5,617 bases of DNA from Candidatus Omnitrophota bacterium (lineage in GTDB: Bacteria > Omnitrophota > Gorgyraeia > Pluralincolimonadales > Pluralincolimonadaceae), in assembly GCA_020061685.1 (NCBI GenBank), contig JAGUXU010000129.1, forward strand, positions 1-5,617. Reading direction: 5' to 3'. A program made the translations under genes and the position numbers. The notes under the pieces were generated by a model, which made no database searches, was not told the origin of the DNA, and saw only the letters and a list, made by a program, of their open reading frames with translations. Shown one piece after another: positions 1-5,281 of this stretch (positions are counted from its first letter, which is position 1; the number at the start of each line of letters is the position of its first letter).

Positions 1-424
1 CCTCGATGAGCTTCAGGCGGCCATTTTAAGGATAAAGATAAAGCACCTGGATAAATGGAACGAGGCAAGAAGAAAGAATGCCCAGTTGTATAACAGCCTC
101 TTCAAAGGTTTCGGCCTTGATTCGAGGTTAGGGACGCCGATCGAACGGCAAGGTTGCAAGCACGTATATAACATTTATAACATAAGGACCAAGAACAGAG
201 ACGGCCTTAAGGATTATCTCGCCTCCAAACAGGTAGCCACAGCGGTTTATTATCCGATCCCCCTGCATCTCCAGAAGGTCTACGGATCCCTGGGCCATAA
301 GAACGGGGATTTTCCGAATAGCGAAAGGGCATCGGTTGAGGTCCTTGCGTTGCCCATCTTCCCCGAACTCAGGGAAGATGAGATAAGATTTGTGGCGGGC
401 AGTATCTCAGATTTCCTGAAGTAA
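1..424 (+). CDS. DegT/DnrJ/EryC1/StrS-family sugar aminotransferase, C-terminal part (5' end outside window)
   Basis: About 140 codons are open from base 2 to a TAA at 422-424. The first visible residues, LDELQAAIL, match the conserved segment just after the middle of PLP-dependent DegT/DnrJ/EryC1 aminotransferases. Further on, AVYYPIPLHLQ and LALPIFPEL are the family's C-terminal signatures. Family members run about 360-400 residues, so roughly the first 60 percent, including the PLP-binding lysine, lies upstream of the window. The family transfers an amino group, usually from glutamate, to a keto group on a nucleotide sugar. The sequence resembles the 3-aminotransferase branch (WbpE/WlbC, QdtB-like), which would suit the dehydrogenase and acetyltransferase downstream. 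Substrate cannot be fixed from this fragment. A strong promoter lies between it and the next gene, so it probably ends the preceding transcription unit. Confidence 0.9.
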   Translation, partial: LDELQAAILRIKIKHLDKWNEARRKNAQLYNSLFKGFGLDSRLGTPIERQGCKHVYNIYNIRTKNRDGLKDYLASKQVATAVYYPIPLHLQKVYGSLGHKNGDFPNSERASVEVLALPIFPELREDEIRFVAGSISDFLK

Positions 425-427
425 TCC

Positions 428-448
428 CCCCTTAAAAGCAGGGTTTTT
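428..448 (+). terminator. Weak Rho-independent terminator-like hairpin
   Basis: Four bases after the aminotransferase stop, CCCCT (428-432) can pair with AG (437-438) and GGG (441-443). This leaves a four-base loop and a two-base bulge, and five T residues (444-448) follow directly. The position and T-run fit an intrinsic terminator closing the upstream unit, but the stem is short and bulged. It may be inefficient and let some transcription through. Confidence 0.35.
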
Positions 449-465
449 CATCCTTCCAATCGATC

Positions 466-513
466 AAAAATAAGTTTTTTCCTATTGACAGGTAAGCAGT
501 TATGTCATAAAAT
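466..513 (+). promoter_or_regulatory. Sigma-70-type promoter with UP-like element, driving the polysaccharide operon
   Basis: A perfect -35 box TTGACA (485-490) is followed by exactly 17 bases and a -10 box TAAAAT (508-513), five of six matches to TATAAT. Directly upstream, an A-run then a T-run (466-480) occupies about -54 to -40, where the RNA polymerase alpha subunit contacts UP elements. Predicted start is near 519-521, giving a leader of about 38 bases before the ATG at 558. It is the only convincing promoter I found, and all seven genes after it are on the same strand with short gaps or overlaps. Confidence 0.75.
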
Positions 514-518
514 AGTAT

Positions 519-535
519 CGTTCATTTCTAGAACG
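519..535 (+). promoter_or_regulatory. Inverted repeat at the predicted transcription start (candidate operator or 5' RNA hairpin)
   Basis: CGTTC (519-523) and GAACG (531-535) are perfect inverted arms separated by seven bases. The overlapping TTCTAGAA (526-533) is itself an eight-base palindrome. The repeat covers about +1 to +15 of the predicted transcript, a classic place for a repressor to block initiation. The first gene of the unit encodes a winged-helix protein, so autoregulation is a reasonable inference. In RNA the same arms could form a five-pair 5' hairpin. Binding is not shown by sequence alone. Confidence 0.4.
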
Positions 536-557
536 TTATCCGTATCCCAATTGTCCT

Positions 558-1172
558 ATGCCAGAGACAGAAAATAGCTTCCAAAAACCAAGCGAAGACC
601 TAAAAAACCTTCAGTTACTGGAAGAGATCTCCAGGGATTGCAATGCTTCCCAAAGGAAACTCTCTCAGCGCCTCGGCGTAGCCTTGGGCGTGACCAATGC
701 CTGCCTCAAGAAAATGGTCAAAAAAGGCTACATCAAGATCAAGGGCATCAATCATAAACGGATATCATATTATCTTACCCCCGAAGGTTTCAGCGAAAAG
801 ACGAGGCTAACCTACCATTTCCTGGAATACACCGTCAATTATTATATAAGGCTTAAGAAAAACATCTCTTCCAAATTAGATATGTTTTTAAAGGAAGACA
901 TAAAGCGGGTGGTCTATTACGGCGCCGGAGAGGTCATGGAGGTCGCTTTCGTGACCCTTCACGAGACGGATCTGGAGCTTCTGGGGATAATAGACGACGA
1001 TAAGGACAAGCAGGGCAAGAAGATGTTTAGTTTTACGATTCAGGGGCCGGAAAGCATAAAAGAGCTTAAGCCCGACGCCGTAATAATCACTTCTATACGC
1101 TATAGGGACAGGATAATGCAGAACTTGAGGGCCGACAAAGAATTAGACGGGCTACCCGTCTATACGCTATAA
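558..1172 (+). CDS. EPS-associated MarR-type winged-helix regulator with C-terminal Rossmann-like domain
   Basis: The 204-residue protein has two parts. Residues about 15-100 form a winged helix-turn-helix: SQRKLSQRLGVALGVTN (31-47) is the recognition region, YIKIKG to YYLTPEG (58-77) the wing, followed by a helix starting EKTRLT. This matches the short MarR-family regulators found in exopolysaccharide clusters. Residues about 115-204 look like a Rossmann nucleotide-binding fold, with VVYYGAGE (118-125), IIDDD (144-148), and DAVIITS near the end. Such domains occur in PglD and related sugar-biosynthesis proteins. It is probably a DNA-binding regulator that senses a nucleotide or nucleotide sugar; the ligand is unknown. 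ATG 558 is the only in-frame start before an upstream stop at 513-515, but no clear Shine-Dalgarno precedes it, so translation may be inefficient. It is the first gene of its operon. Confidence 0.8.
   Translation: MPETENSFQKPSEDLKNLQLLEEISRDCNASQRKLSQRLGVALGVTNACLKKMVKKGYIKIKGINHKRISYYLTPEGFSEKTRLTYHFLEYTVNYYIRLKKNISSKLDMFLKEDIKRVVYYGAGEVMEVAFVTLHETDLELLGIIDDDKDKQGKKMFSFTIQGPESIKELKPDAVIITSIRYRDRIMQNLRADKELDGLPVYTL
1144..1162 (+). repeat. 8-bp perfect inverted repeat just before the NusG-like gene
   Basis: TAGACGGG (1144-1151), loop CTA, CCCGTCTA (1155-1162) make an eight-pair stem with a three-base loop. It ends 7 bases before the regulator's TAA stop at 1170-1172 and 11 bases before the GGGGA ribosome site of the next gene. 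No T-run follows, so it is not an intrinsic terminator. It may influence mRNA processing, pausing or translation at this junction, or simply reflect coding sequence. Confidence 0.4.
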
Positions 1173-1183
1173 AGGGGAACATC

Positions 1184-1693
1184 GTGAACGAGACCTCTCT
1201 TAACTGGTACGCTGTCAGGACCCGCTCGAATTACGAGTATAAGGTCAATTTTCTCTTGGCCGGAAAGTCCCTGGACACCTTTTATCCGACGGTCCTTAAA
1301 TGGAGCAGGAGAAAGGACAGGAAGAAGAAGATAGCCCGGCCGTTATTCCCGGGGTATCTGTTCGTCAGATGCTCTTCCAGCCCCTATGATTGGCTTGAGA
1401 TAAAGAAGACCGACGGCGTCGTGAATATATTAGGGAATCGAAAGATCCCGCAACCGATCCCGCAGGATCAGATAGAGTCGGTCCGGAAGATAGTAGAGGC
1501 CGGTATTGACCCGCTGCCGCATCCGTATCTGAATGTCGGCGACAGGGTAGTGGTAGTAGAGGGCCCCTTGAGAGGGGCCATCGGTGTATTTGAGAAATTC
1601 AACGACAAGAAGGGCACGCTTGTAATCTCTGTAGACCTTCTCGGCAGGTCATTGGCGGCGGAAGTAGATAATAATGTAGTGGAGAGGTGTTAG
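1184..1693 (+). CDS. NusG paralogue (RfaH/LoaP/UpxY-like) transcription antiterminator
   Basis: The 169-residue protein has both NusG parts. The NGN domain covers about residues 6-105, with WYAVRTRSNYEYKV (8-21) and RPLFPGYLFVR (52-62). A KOW domain covers about 116-169, with VGDRVVVVEGPLRGAIGV (118-135). NGN binds RNA polymerase across the clamp and suppresses pausing; KOW contacts ribosome or other partners. A housekeeping nusG normally lies beside secE and ribosomal genes. A copy inside a sugar operon matches the specialised paralogues (RfaH, LoaP, UpxY) that help polymerase read long polysaccharide operons. The start is GTG 1184, with GGGGA at 1174-1178 giving a five-base spacer, 11 bases after the regulator stop. 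I found no RfaH ops site (GGCGGTAG type), so recognition probably differs. Family is clear; subfamily is uncertain. Confidence 0.9.
   Translation: MNETSLNWYAVRTRSNYEYKVNFLLAGKSLDTFYPTVLKWSRRKDRKKKIARPLFPGYLFVRCSSSPYDWLEIKKTDGVVNILGNRKIPQPIPQDQIESVRKIVEAGIDPLPHPYLNVGDRVVVVEGPLRGAIGVFEKFNDKKGTLVISVDLLGRSLAAEVDNNVVERC
1562..1579 (+). repeat. GC-rich 7-bp inverted repeat inside the NusG-like gene
   Basis: GGCCCCT (1562-1568), loop TGAG, AGGGGCC (1573-1579) form a seven-pair stem with six G-C pairs. The bases encode the conserved KOW residues GPLRGA, so protein constraint explains part of the pattern, although third-position choices complete the pairing. No T-run follows. Any RNA role is speculative. 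Confidence 0.3.
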
Positions 1694-1701
1694 TCTCTCC
1701 A
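1680..1701 (+). promoter_or_regulatory. Hairpin spanning the stop codon of the NusG-like gene
   Basis: TGGAGAG (1680-1686) pairs perfectly with CTCTCCA (1695-1701). A G-T pair (1687/1694) can extend the stem inside the loop, and the TAG stop (1691-1693) sits in the loop. An A-rich stretch follows rather than a T-run, so it is not a standard terminator. A ribosome finishing the NusG-like gene would cover it. It could act in mRNA processing, pausing, or leader control of the decarboxylase gene. It could also be the type of RNA hairpin recognised by LoaP-like NusG paralogues, but that is inference. Confidence 0.4.
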
Positions 1702-1713
1702 AAAGCTTAAAAA

Positions 1714-1779
1714 ATGGTTAAAAAGACAAAAAATGTAACCAAAGGGGCGAAGCTCTGCCCAGGAGAGGCGCGGAGATGA
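1714..1779 (+). CDS. Possible 21-codon leader peptide overlapping the decarboxylase start
   Basis: An ATG at 1714 opens a frame of 21 codons, starting [10 protein letters not shown] and ending PGEARR. It closes with TGA at 1777-1779, which overlaps the decarboxylase ATG (1776-1778) as ATGA, the classic translational-coupling arrangement. The predicted peptide is strongly basic, with no cysteine cluster or hydrophobic segment. No convincing Shine-Dalgarno precedes it; the upstream bases are A-rich. I know no matching family. The frame could easily be accidental in such an A-rich gap, so this is listed as a candidate only. Confidence 0.2.
   Translation: MVKKTKNVTKGAKLCPGEARR
1744..1766 (+). 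promoter_or_regulatory. Short GC hairpin and Shine-Dalgarno of the decarboxylase gene
   Basis: GGGC (1745-1748) and GCCC (1757-1760) can form a four-pair stem with an eight-base loop. It abuts AGGAGA (1761-1766), a strong ribosome site ten bases from ATG 1776. GGAGAG (1762-1767) repeats the hairpin arm at 1681-1686, so the CTCTCC segment at 1695-1700 could pair with either copy. No promoter or terminator is evident in the rest of the 82-base gap (1694-1775), which is mostly A-rich. Confidence 0.4.
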
Positions 1780-2702
1780 ACATCTTACTTACAGGCGGCG
1801 CGGGATTCATAGGTTCGCACTTATGTGATTTCCTTATAGCTAAAGGCAATAAAGTGATCTGTCTCGATAATCTTATTACCGGAAAGATCGAAAACGTCTC
1901 CCATCTTACGGATAATCCGAATTTCAGATTTGTCAAACACGATGTGACCACTCACATAGATATAGAAGAACCGGTGGATTTCGTCCTACATTTTGCTTCT
2001 CCGGCAAGCCCCGTGGATTATATAAAATACCCGATACAGACATTAAAGGTCGGCTCCCTGGGCACTCACAACGCGCTCGGCGTCGCCAAGGCGAAGAACG
2101 CGAAGTTCCTCCTTGCCTCGACGAGCGAGATCTACGGAGACCCCTTGGTCCATCCTCAGAGGGAGGACTATTACGGCAACGTAAACGCGGTGGGCCCGCG
2201 CGGCGTATATGACGAGAGTAAACGCTTTGCCGAGGCGATAACTATGGCTTATCACAAGGTCCATAGGCTCGATACGAAGATCGCGAGGATCTTCAATACT
2301 TATGGGCCGCGGATGCGGGAGAGCGACGGCCGCGCCATACCTAATTTTATCGCCCAGGCGTCGGCGAACGAACCTTTAACGGTATACGGTAACGGGACCC
2401 AGACCAGAAGTTTCTGTTATATCGATGATATGATAGAAGGGCTTTATAGGTTGATGATGTCCGATGTGAACGAACCTATCAATCTGGGAAATCCGGCAGA
2501 AGTGACCATATTGTATTTGGCCGAAGAAATAATCTCCCTGACCGGCAGCAAGAGCAGGATAGGGTTTGAACCGTTGCCGGAAGACGATCCTAAGGTGCGT
2601 TGCCCGGACATAACAAGGGCAAAAAAAGTCTTAAAATGGGAACCCCGGATACAGCTTAAAGAGGGCCTTAATCTTACGCTAAGGGGCAAAAAGAGAGGTT
2701 AA
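1776..2702 (+). CDS. uxs: UDP-glucuronate decarboxylase (UDP-xylose synthase), extended SDR family
   Basis: The 308-residue cytosolic enzyme converts UDP-glucuronate to UDP-xylose and CO2 using tightly bound NAD+. The N-terminus has the Rossmann motif TGGAGFIG (6-13), with D31 after the second strand to hold the NAD ribose. [11 protein letters not shown] (72-82), STSEIYGDP (115-123), [12 protein letters not shown] (139-150) and TRSFCYIDD (210-218) are UXS hallmarks. Y145 and K149 form the catalytic YxxxK pair, and S117/E118 sit where the family places decarboxylation residues. AGGAGA at 1761-1766 supports ATG 1776. After [11 protein letters not shown] the C-terminus ends with a basic LTLRGKKRG instead of the usual TIxYF-like helix, but the protein is not obviously truncated. 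Its substrate needs a UDP-glucose dehydrogenase not seen here. UDP-xylose would feed the glycan built by this cluster. A dTDP-glucose or UDP-glucose epimerase is much less likely, given the SPASPVDY signature. Confidence 0.93.
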   Translation: MNILLTGGAGFIGSHLCDFLIAKGNKVICLDNLITGKIENVSHLTDNPNFRFVKHDVTTHIDIEEPVDFVLHFASPASPVDYIKYPIQTLKVGSLGTHNALGVAKAKNAKFLLASTSEIYGDPLVHPQREDYYGNVNAVGPRGVYDESKRFAEAITMAYHKVHRLDTKIARIFNTYGPRMRESDGRAIPNFIAQASANEPLTVYGNGTQTRSFCYIDDMIEGLYRLMMSDVNEPINLGNPAEVTILYLAEEIISLTGSKSRIGFEPLPEDDPKVRCPDITRAKKVLKWEPRIQLKEGLNLTLRGKKRG

Positions 2703-2704
2703 AG

Positions 2705-3721
2705 ATGATTAATTTAGGACAGATCGGCGCAGGGACATGGGGACAAAACCTTTTACGCAATTTCTATAATCTGGCAGATTGCCGCATGAAGACATGTTGC
2801 GATAAAAATAAACAAGTCCTTGAGAAGGTAAAATCACAGTATGCCGGCAACATAAATATTACGGATGATTTCGACGGTTTAATAAAAGACCCCCAGATCG
2901 ACGCGGTTGTTATAGCGACGTTACCTGTTACCCACGCCCATTTTGCCTTAAAGGCGCTATCCGCGGGCAAGCATGTATTTGTCGAGAAGCCTCTCGCCCT
3001 GGACCTGGATGACGGGAAAGAGATGATAAAGGCCGCCAAAAGAAATAAAAAGATCTTGATGGTCGGGCACCTGCTCTTGTATCATCCCGCCGTCAAGAGG
3101 CTAAAAGACTATATCGAGGACGGTTCCCTGGGAAAGGTCCATTATCTATACTCTTCCCGCGTTAACTTGGGGCAGGTGAGGGAGGAAGAGAACGCCCTAT
3201 GGAGCCTGACCGCCCACGATATATCGGTAGCCATCTACCTTTTAAAAGAACAGCCGTTTGAGGTTTCGGTGACAGGCAAATCCTATCTCAGAAAGGAGAT
3301 ACAGGATGTCGTCTTCGTCACGCTTAATTTCAAGAACAAGGTGATGGCGCACATACATGCCAGCTGGCTGGATCCGCACAAGGTCAGGAAGTTTACCGTC
3401 GTCGGCTCCAACAAGATGGCGGTATTCGACGACATGGAAAGCGCCGAGAAATTAAAGATCTACGATAAGGGTTTCGATTGGCAGAAGAAGAACAACTACG
3501 GCACATATGAGACATTTCTTACGATAAGGGAAGGTGATATATATATGCCGAAGATAAACATGGTGGAGCCGCTGAAACTGGAATGCCGGCATTTCATCGA
3601 GAGTATAAAAAACAACACTCAACCGCTGAGCGACGGCGAGAACGGCTTGGAGGTCTTGAAAGTATTGACGGCGGCGCAAAAATCACTGGAGGAAAATGGA
3701 AAACCATTCAAGATCGGTTAA
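2705..3721 (+). CDS. Gfo/Idh/MocA-family nucleotide-sugar dehydrogenase (WbpB/WlbA-like)
   Basis: The 338-residue protein begins with an NAD(P)-binding Rossmann domain: GQIGAGTWG (5-13), then the family hallmark VEKPLAL (93-99). The C-terminal alpha/beta domain carries GHLLLYHPA (121-129), SRVNLG (151-156), LTAHDIS with H171 and D172 at the expected active site, and [13 protein letters not shown]. This subgroup is commonly found beside a beta-helix acetyltransferase and a DegT aminotransferase. By analogy with WbpB/WlbA, it would oxidise C3 of UDP-GlcNAcA to a 3-keto sugar ready for amination. The exact substrate is inferred from neighbours, not from residues. ATG 2705 lies two bases after the decarboxylase stop, with AGAGG (2694-2698) six bases upstream. 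The 3' end overlaps the acetyltransferase frame, suggesting coupled translation of successive pathway enzymes. Confidence 0.88.
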   Translation: MINLGQIGAGTWGQNLLRNFYNLADCRMKTCCDKNKQVLEKVKSQYAGNINITDDFDGLIKDPQIDAVVIATLPVTHAHFALKALSAGKHVFVEKPLALDLDDGKEMIKAAKRNKKILMVGHLLLYHPAVKRLKDYIEDGSLGKVHYLYSSRVNLGQVREEENALWSLTAHDISVAIYLLKEQPFEVSVTGKSYLRKEIQDVVFVTLNFKNKVMAHIHASWLDPHKVRKFTVVGSNKMAVFDDMESAEKLKIYDKGFDWQKKNNYGTYETFLTIREGDIYMPKINMVEPLKLECRHFIESIKNNTQPLSDGENGLEVLKVLTAAQKSLEENGKPFKIG

Positions 3722-3731
3722 GGAGGGATTG
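3688..3731 (+). promoter_or_regulatory. Two competing ribosome sites and start codons for the acetyltransferase
   Basis: GGAGG (3688-3692) lies only three bases before ATG 3696, while AAGGAGGG (3720-3727), a near-perfect Shine-Dalgarno, lies one to two bases before an in-frame TTG at 3729. Both spacings are shorter than usual. The TTG start would remove 11 residues, give a protein beginning [15 protein letters not shown], and convert the 26-base overlap into a seven-base gap. Homologues usually begin about ten residues before the AIVD motif, which favours TTG. I keep ATG in the CDS entry. Confidence 0.45.
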
Positions 3732-4304
3732 AAGTCGGCAGATTATTCCGTACACGGGTCGGCTATCGTCGATGACGGGGCCCGAATAGGCAAGGGGACC
3801 AAGATATGGCATTTCTCGCATGTCTGCGGCAGCGCGAAGATCGGAGAAAAATGCGTTATTGGCCAGAATGTCTATATCGCCCCGAACGTCGTCATCGGCA
3901 ATAACGTCAAGATACAGAATAATGTCTCGGTATACGAAGGCGTAGTTCTGGAAGATGACGTCTTTTGCGGACCTTCGATGGTGTTTACGAATGTCATTAA
4001 TCCCAGAAGCGCGGTATGCAGGAGAGACGAATTTAAAAATACGCTGGTGAAGAAGGGTGCGACCATCGGCGCGAACGCTACCGTTGTGTGCGGGCATACG
4101 GTAGGCAGGTGCGCTTTCATAGGGGCAGGGACGGTCGTTACGAAAGACGTGCCGGATTACGCCTTGATAATAGGCGTTCCAGGAAGGATAGCGGGATATA
4201 TGTGCGAATGCGGCATAAAACTTGCTTTCAAGAAGGATTCTGCGGTATGCGCTTCCTGCACCAAAAGATATATCAAAAAGGGCGATATAGTTAAGAAGAC
4301 ATGA
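3696..4304 (+). CDS. wbpD: Left-handed beta-helix sugar N-acetyltransferase (WbpD/WlbB-like)
   Basis: Hexapeptide repeats run from about residue 22 to 165 ([78 protein letters not shown]) and build a left-handed beta-helix trimer. IWHFSHV (37-43) and FTNVINPRS (97-105) are typical of the WbpD/WlbB group. That group acetylates the 3-amino group of UDP-2-acetamido-3-amino-glucuronate using acetyl-CoA. The tail [11 protein letters not shown] and CASCTKRY has C170, C172, C185 and C188, a zinc-ribbon-like pattern common in relatives. The coding frame overlaps the dehydrogenase by 26 bases if ATG 3696 is used; TTG 3729 is a credible alternative. The neighbouring dehydrogenase and 2-epimerase strongly support this pathway, though a 3- or 4-acetamido deoxysugar acetyltransferase cannot be excluded. 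Confidence 0.88.
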   Translation: MENHSRSVKEGLKSADYSVHGSAIVDDGARIGKGTKIWHFSHVCGSAKIGEKCVIGQNVYIAPNVVIGNNVKIQNNVSVYEGVVLEDDVFCGPSMVFTNVINPRSAVCRRDEFKNTLVKKGATIGANATVVCGHTVGRCAFIGAGTVVTKDVPDYALIIGVPGRIAGYMCECGIKLAFKKDSAVCASCTKRYIKKGDIVKKT

Positions 4305-5281
4305 AAAATAGGCTCGTTAATTTATGCCTTTTCTTCGTCTCTGCCATTCTGATGCTCTTGATATGCGAAGCGATTTTCAGATATTTGATACCGCAGCCCT
4401 ATAGAGTAAGGAATGTGGAATTTTATAGCAGCATGCAACAATCGGATAAGGAGATCGGATATACCCTTAAGCCGAATATAAGGACGGAACATTTCAATAC
4501 CAATTCTTACGGCTTTAGGGGGCCTGAACCGGCCCCCGGGAGGATGAATATTCTTTGCGTAGGGGATTCCCATACCTTTGGCTGGGACGTATATGACGAG
4601 TTTACCTATCCGCAGCAATTACAAGGTTTGGTCGGAGACAGATACAACGTCATCAATATGGGCGCAGGAGGATATAATATAATATCGGAAGCGGGTATCT
4701 TAAATAGGTATCTCGATAAGCTAAGGCCGAAGGTAGTGATCTTTGGCGTAGTAGTAGATGACGTTACGGACGGCATTCCCGATCTCCCGGTAGGTCAGAT
4801 TCATCGTGAATCCCCTAAGTCTTACAGAGAGATACTGCAGGCCAGCGCGATGGTCAGGTATATAAAAGACACCTTGCCGGGGATGCAGATTAAGCTCGGC
4901 TTAAGAAAAGCGGCGCATGAGGAGTATTATCAGCATTGGACTAACAGGAAGTATCTCGATCTTTACAAAAGCAAGATCGGGGAAGAGCTTGATAGATTAT
5001 CGAAATTACAAGCAAAGGTCATTTTTGTCATTTTTCCGTTTCCTTCCGAGGTATATCTTATGAATAGGACAGAGCGGCCTAATGTGTCGCTATTCCGCAA
5101 TCTGGAAAGCAAGGACGTAAAATATATAGATCTATTGCCCGTCTTTCAGGCCAACTATAAAAAGGTTTCCACCCTATATTTAGAAGACGGCCATCCTAAT
5201 GAATATGCATATAGATTGGTCGCTCGGGAAATTTTTAAAAAACTCAAGGAAACGTACTTTATCGATGTCAAAGATAATTAG
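4301..5281 (+). CDS. Membrane-anchored SGNH/GDSL-type hydrolase or acyltransferase-like protein
   Basis: The 326-residue protein starts with a short basic tip and one hydrophobic segment (about 5-30), probably a signal anchor placing the rest outside the cytoplasm. A linker with NSYGFRGPE (68-76) precedes the SGNH fold. Block I is [12 protein letters not shown] (84-95) with putative nucleophile S90; MGAGGYN (120-126) matches block [17 protein letters not shown] (294-308) supplies D296 and H298. Where block III normally has Asn in an ND pair, this protein reads VVDDVTDG with D153. Family members hydrolyse or transfer acyl esters, often acetyl groups on polysaccharides. A role in modifying the exported glycan is inferred from context; the substrate is unknown. 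ATG 4301 overlaps the acetyltransferase stop as ATGA, implying translational coupling. Confidence 0.75.
   Translation: MKNRLVNLCLFFVSAILMLLICEAIFRYLIPQPYRVRNVEFYSSMQQSDKEIGYTLKPNIRTEHFNTNSYGFRGPEPAPGRMNILCVGDSHTFGWDVYDEFTYPQQLQGLVGDRYNVINMGAGGYNIISEAGILNRYLDKLRPKVVIFGVVVDDVTDGIPDLPVGQIHRESPKSYREILQASAMVRYIKDTLPGMQIKLGLRKAAHEEYYQHWTNRKYLDLYKSKIGEELDRLSKLQAKVIFVIFPFPSEVYLMNRTERPNVSLFRNLESKDVKYIDLLPVFQANYKKVSTLYLEDGHPNEYAYRLVAREIFKKLKETYFIDVKDN
4518..4537 (+). repeat. All-GC 7-bp inverted repeat inside the SGNH gene
   Basis: GGGGGCC (4518-4524), loop TGAACC, GGCCCCC (4531-4537) form a seven-pair stem made only of G-C pairs. It encodes the conserved RGPE region and the adjacent APG residues, so coding constraint may explain it. 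It is the most GC-rich stem I saw in the window. There is no T-run after it. Confidence 0.3.

Noticed and set aside
947..966. Inverted repeat around TCGTGA and TCACGA inside the winged-helix regulator
   Set aside because: A six-pair stem with one adjoining G-T pair. Several of this size are expected by chance in a window this long, and its position suggests no role.
1652..1740. A possible second promoter before the decarboxylase gene (TTGGCG with A/T-rich bases after it)
   Set aside because: No -10-like hexamer lies at a workable spacing; candidates are 9 or 14 bases away.
2640..2702. Possible frameshift at the decarboxylase C-terminus, because the usual TIxYF-like ending is missing
   Set aside because: Length is near normal, the other frames do not restore the expected ending, and the next gene starts two bases later with its own ribosome site.
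3708..4097. A 129-codon open frame on the minus strand opposite the acetyltransferase gene
   Set aside because: It lies wholly opposite a clear hexapeptide-repeat gene, shows no recognisable motif, and has no promoter or ribosome site. The long frame is a by-product of the codon use of the real gene.
4098..4115. ACGGTAGGCAGG-like sequence resembling an RfaH ops site
   Set aside because: It matches only the central GGTAG, lies inside the acetyltransferase coding region far from the promoter, and lacks the rest of the ops/JUMPstart element.
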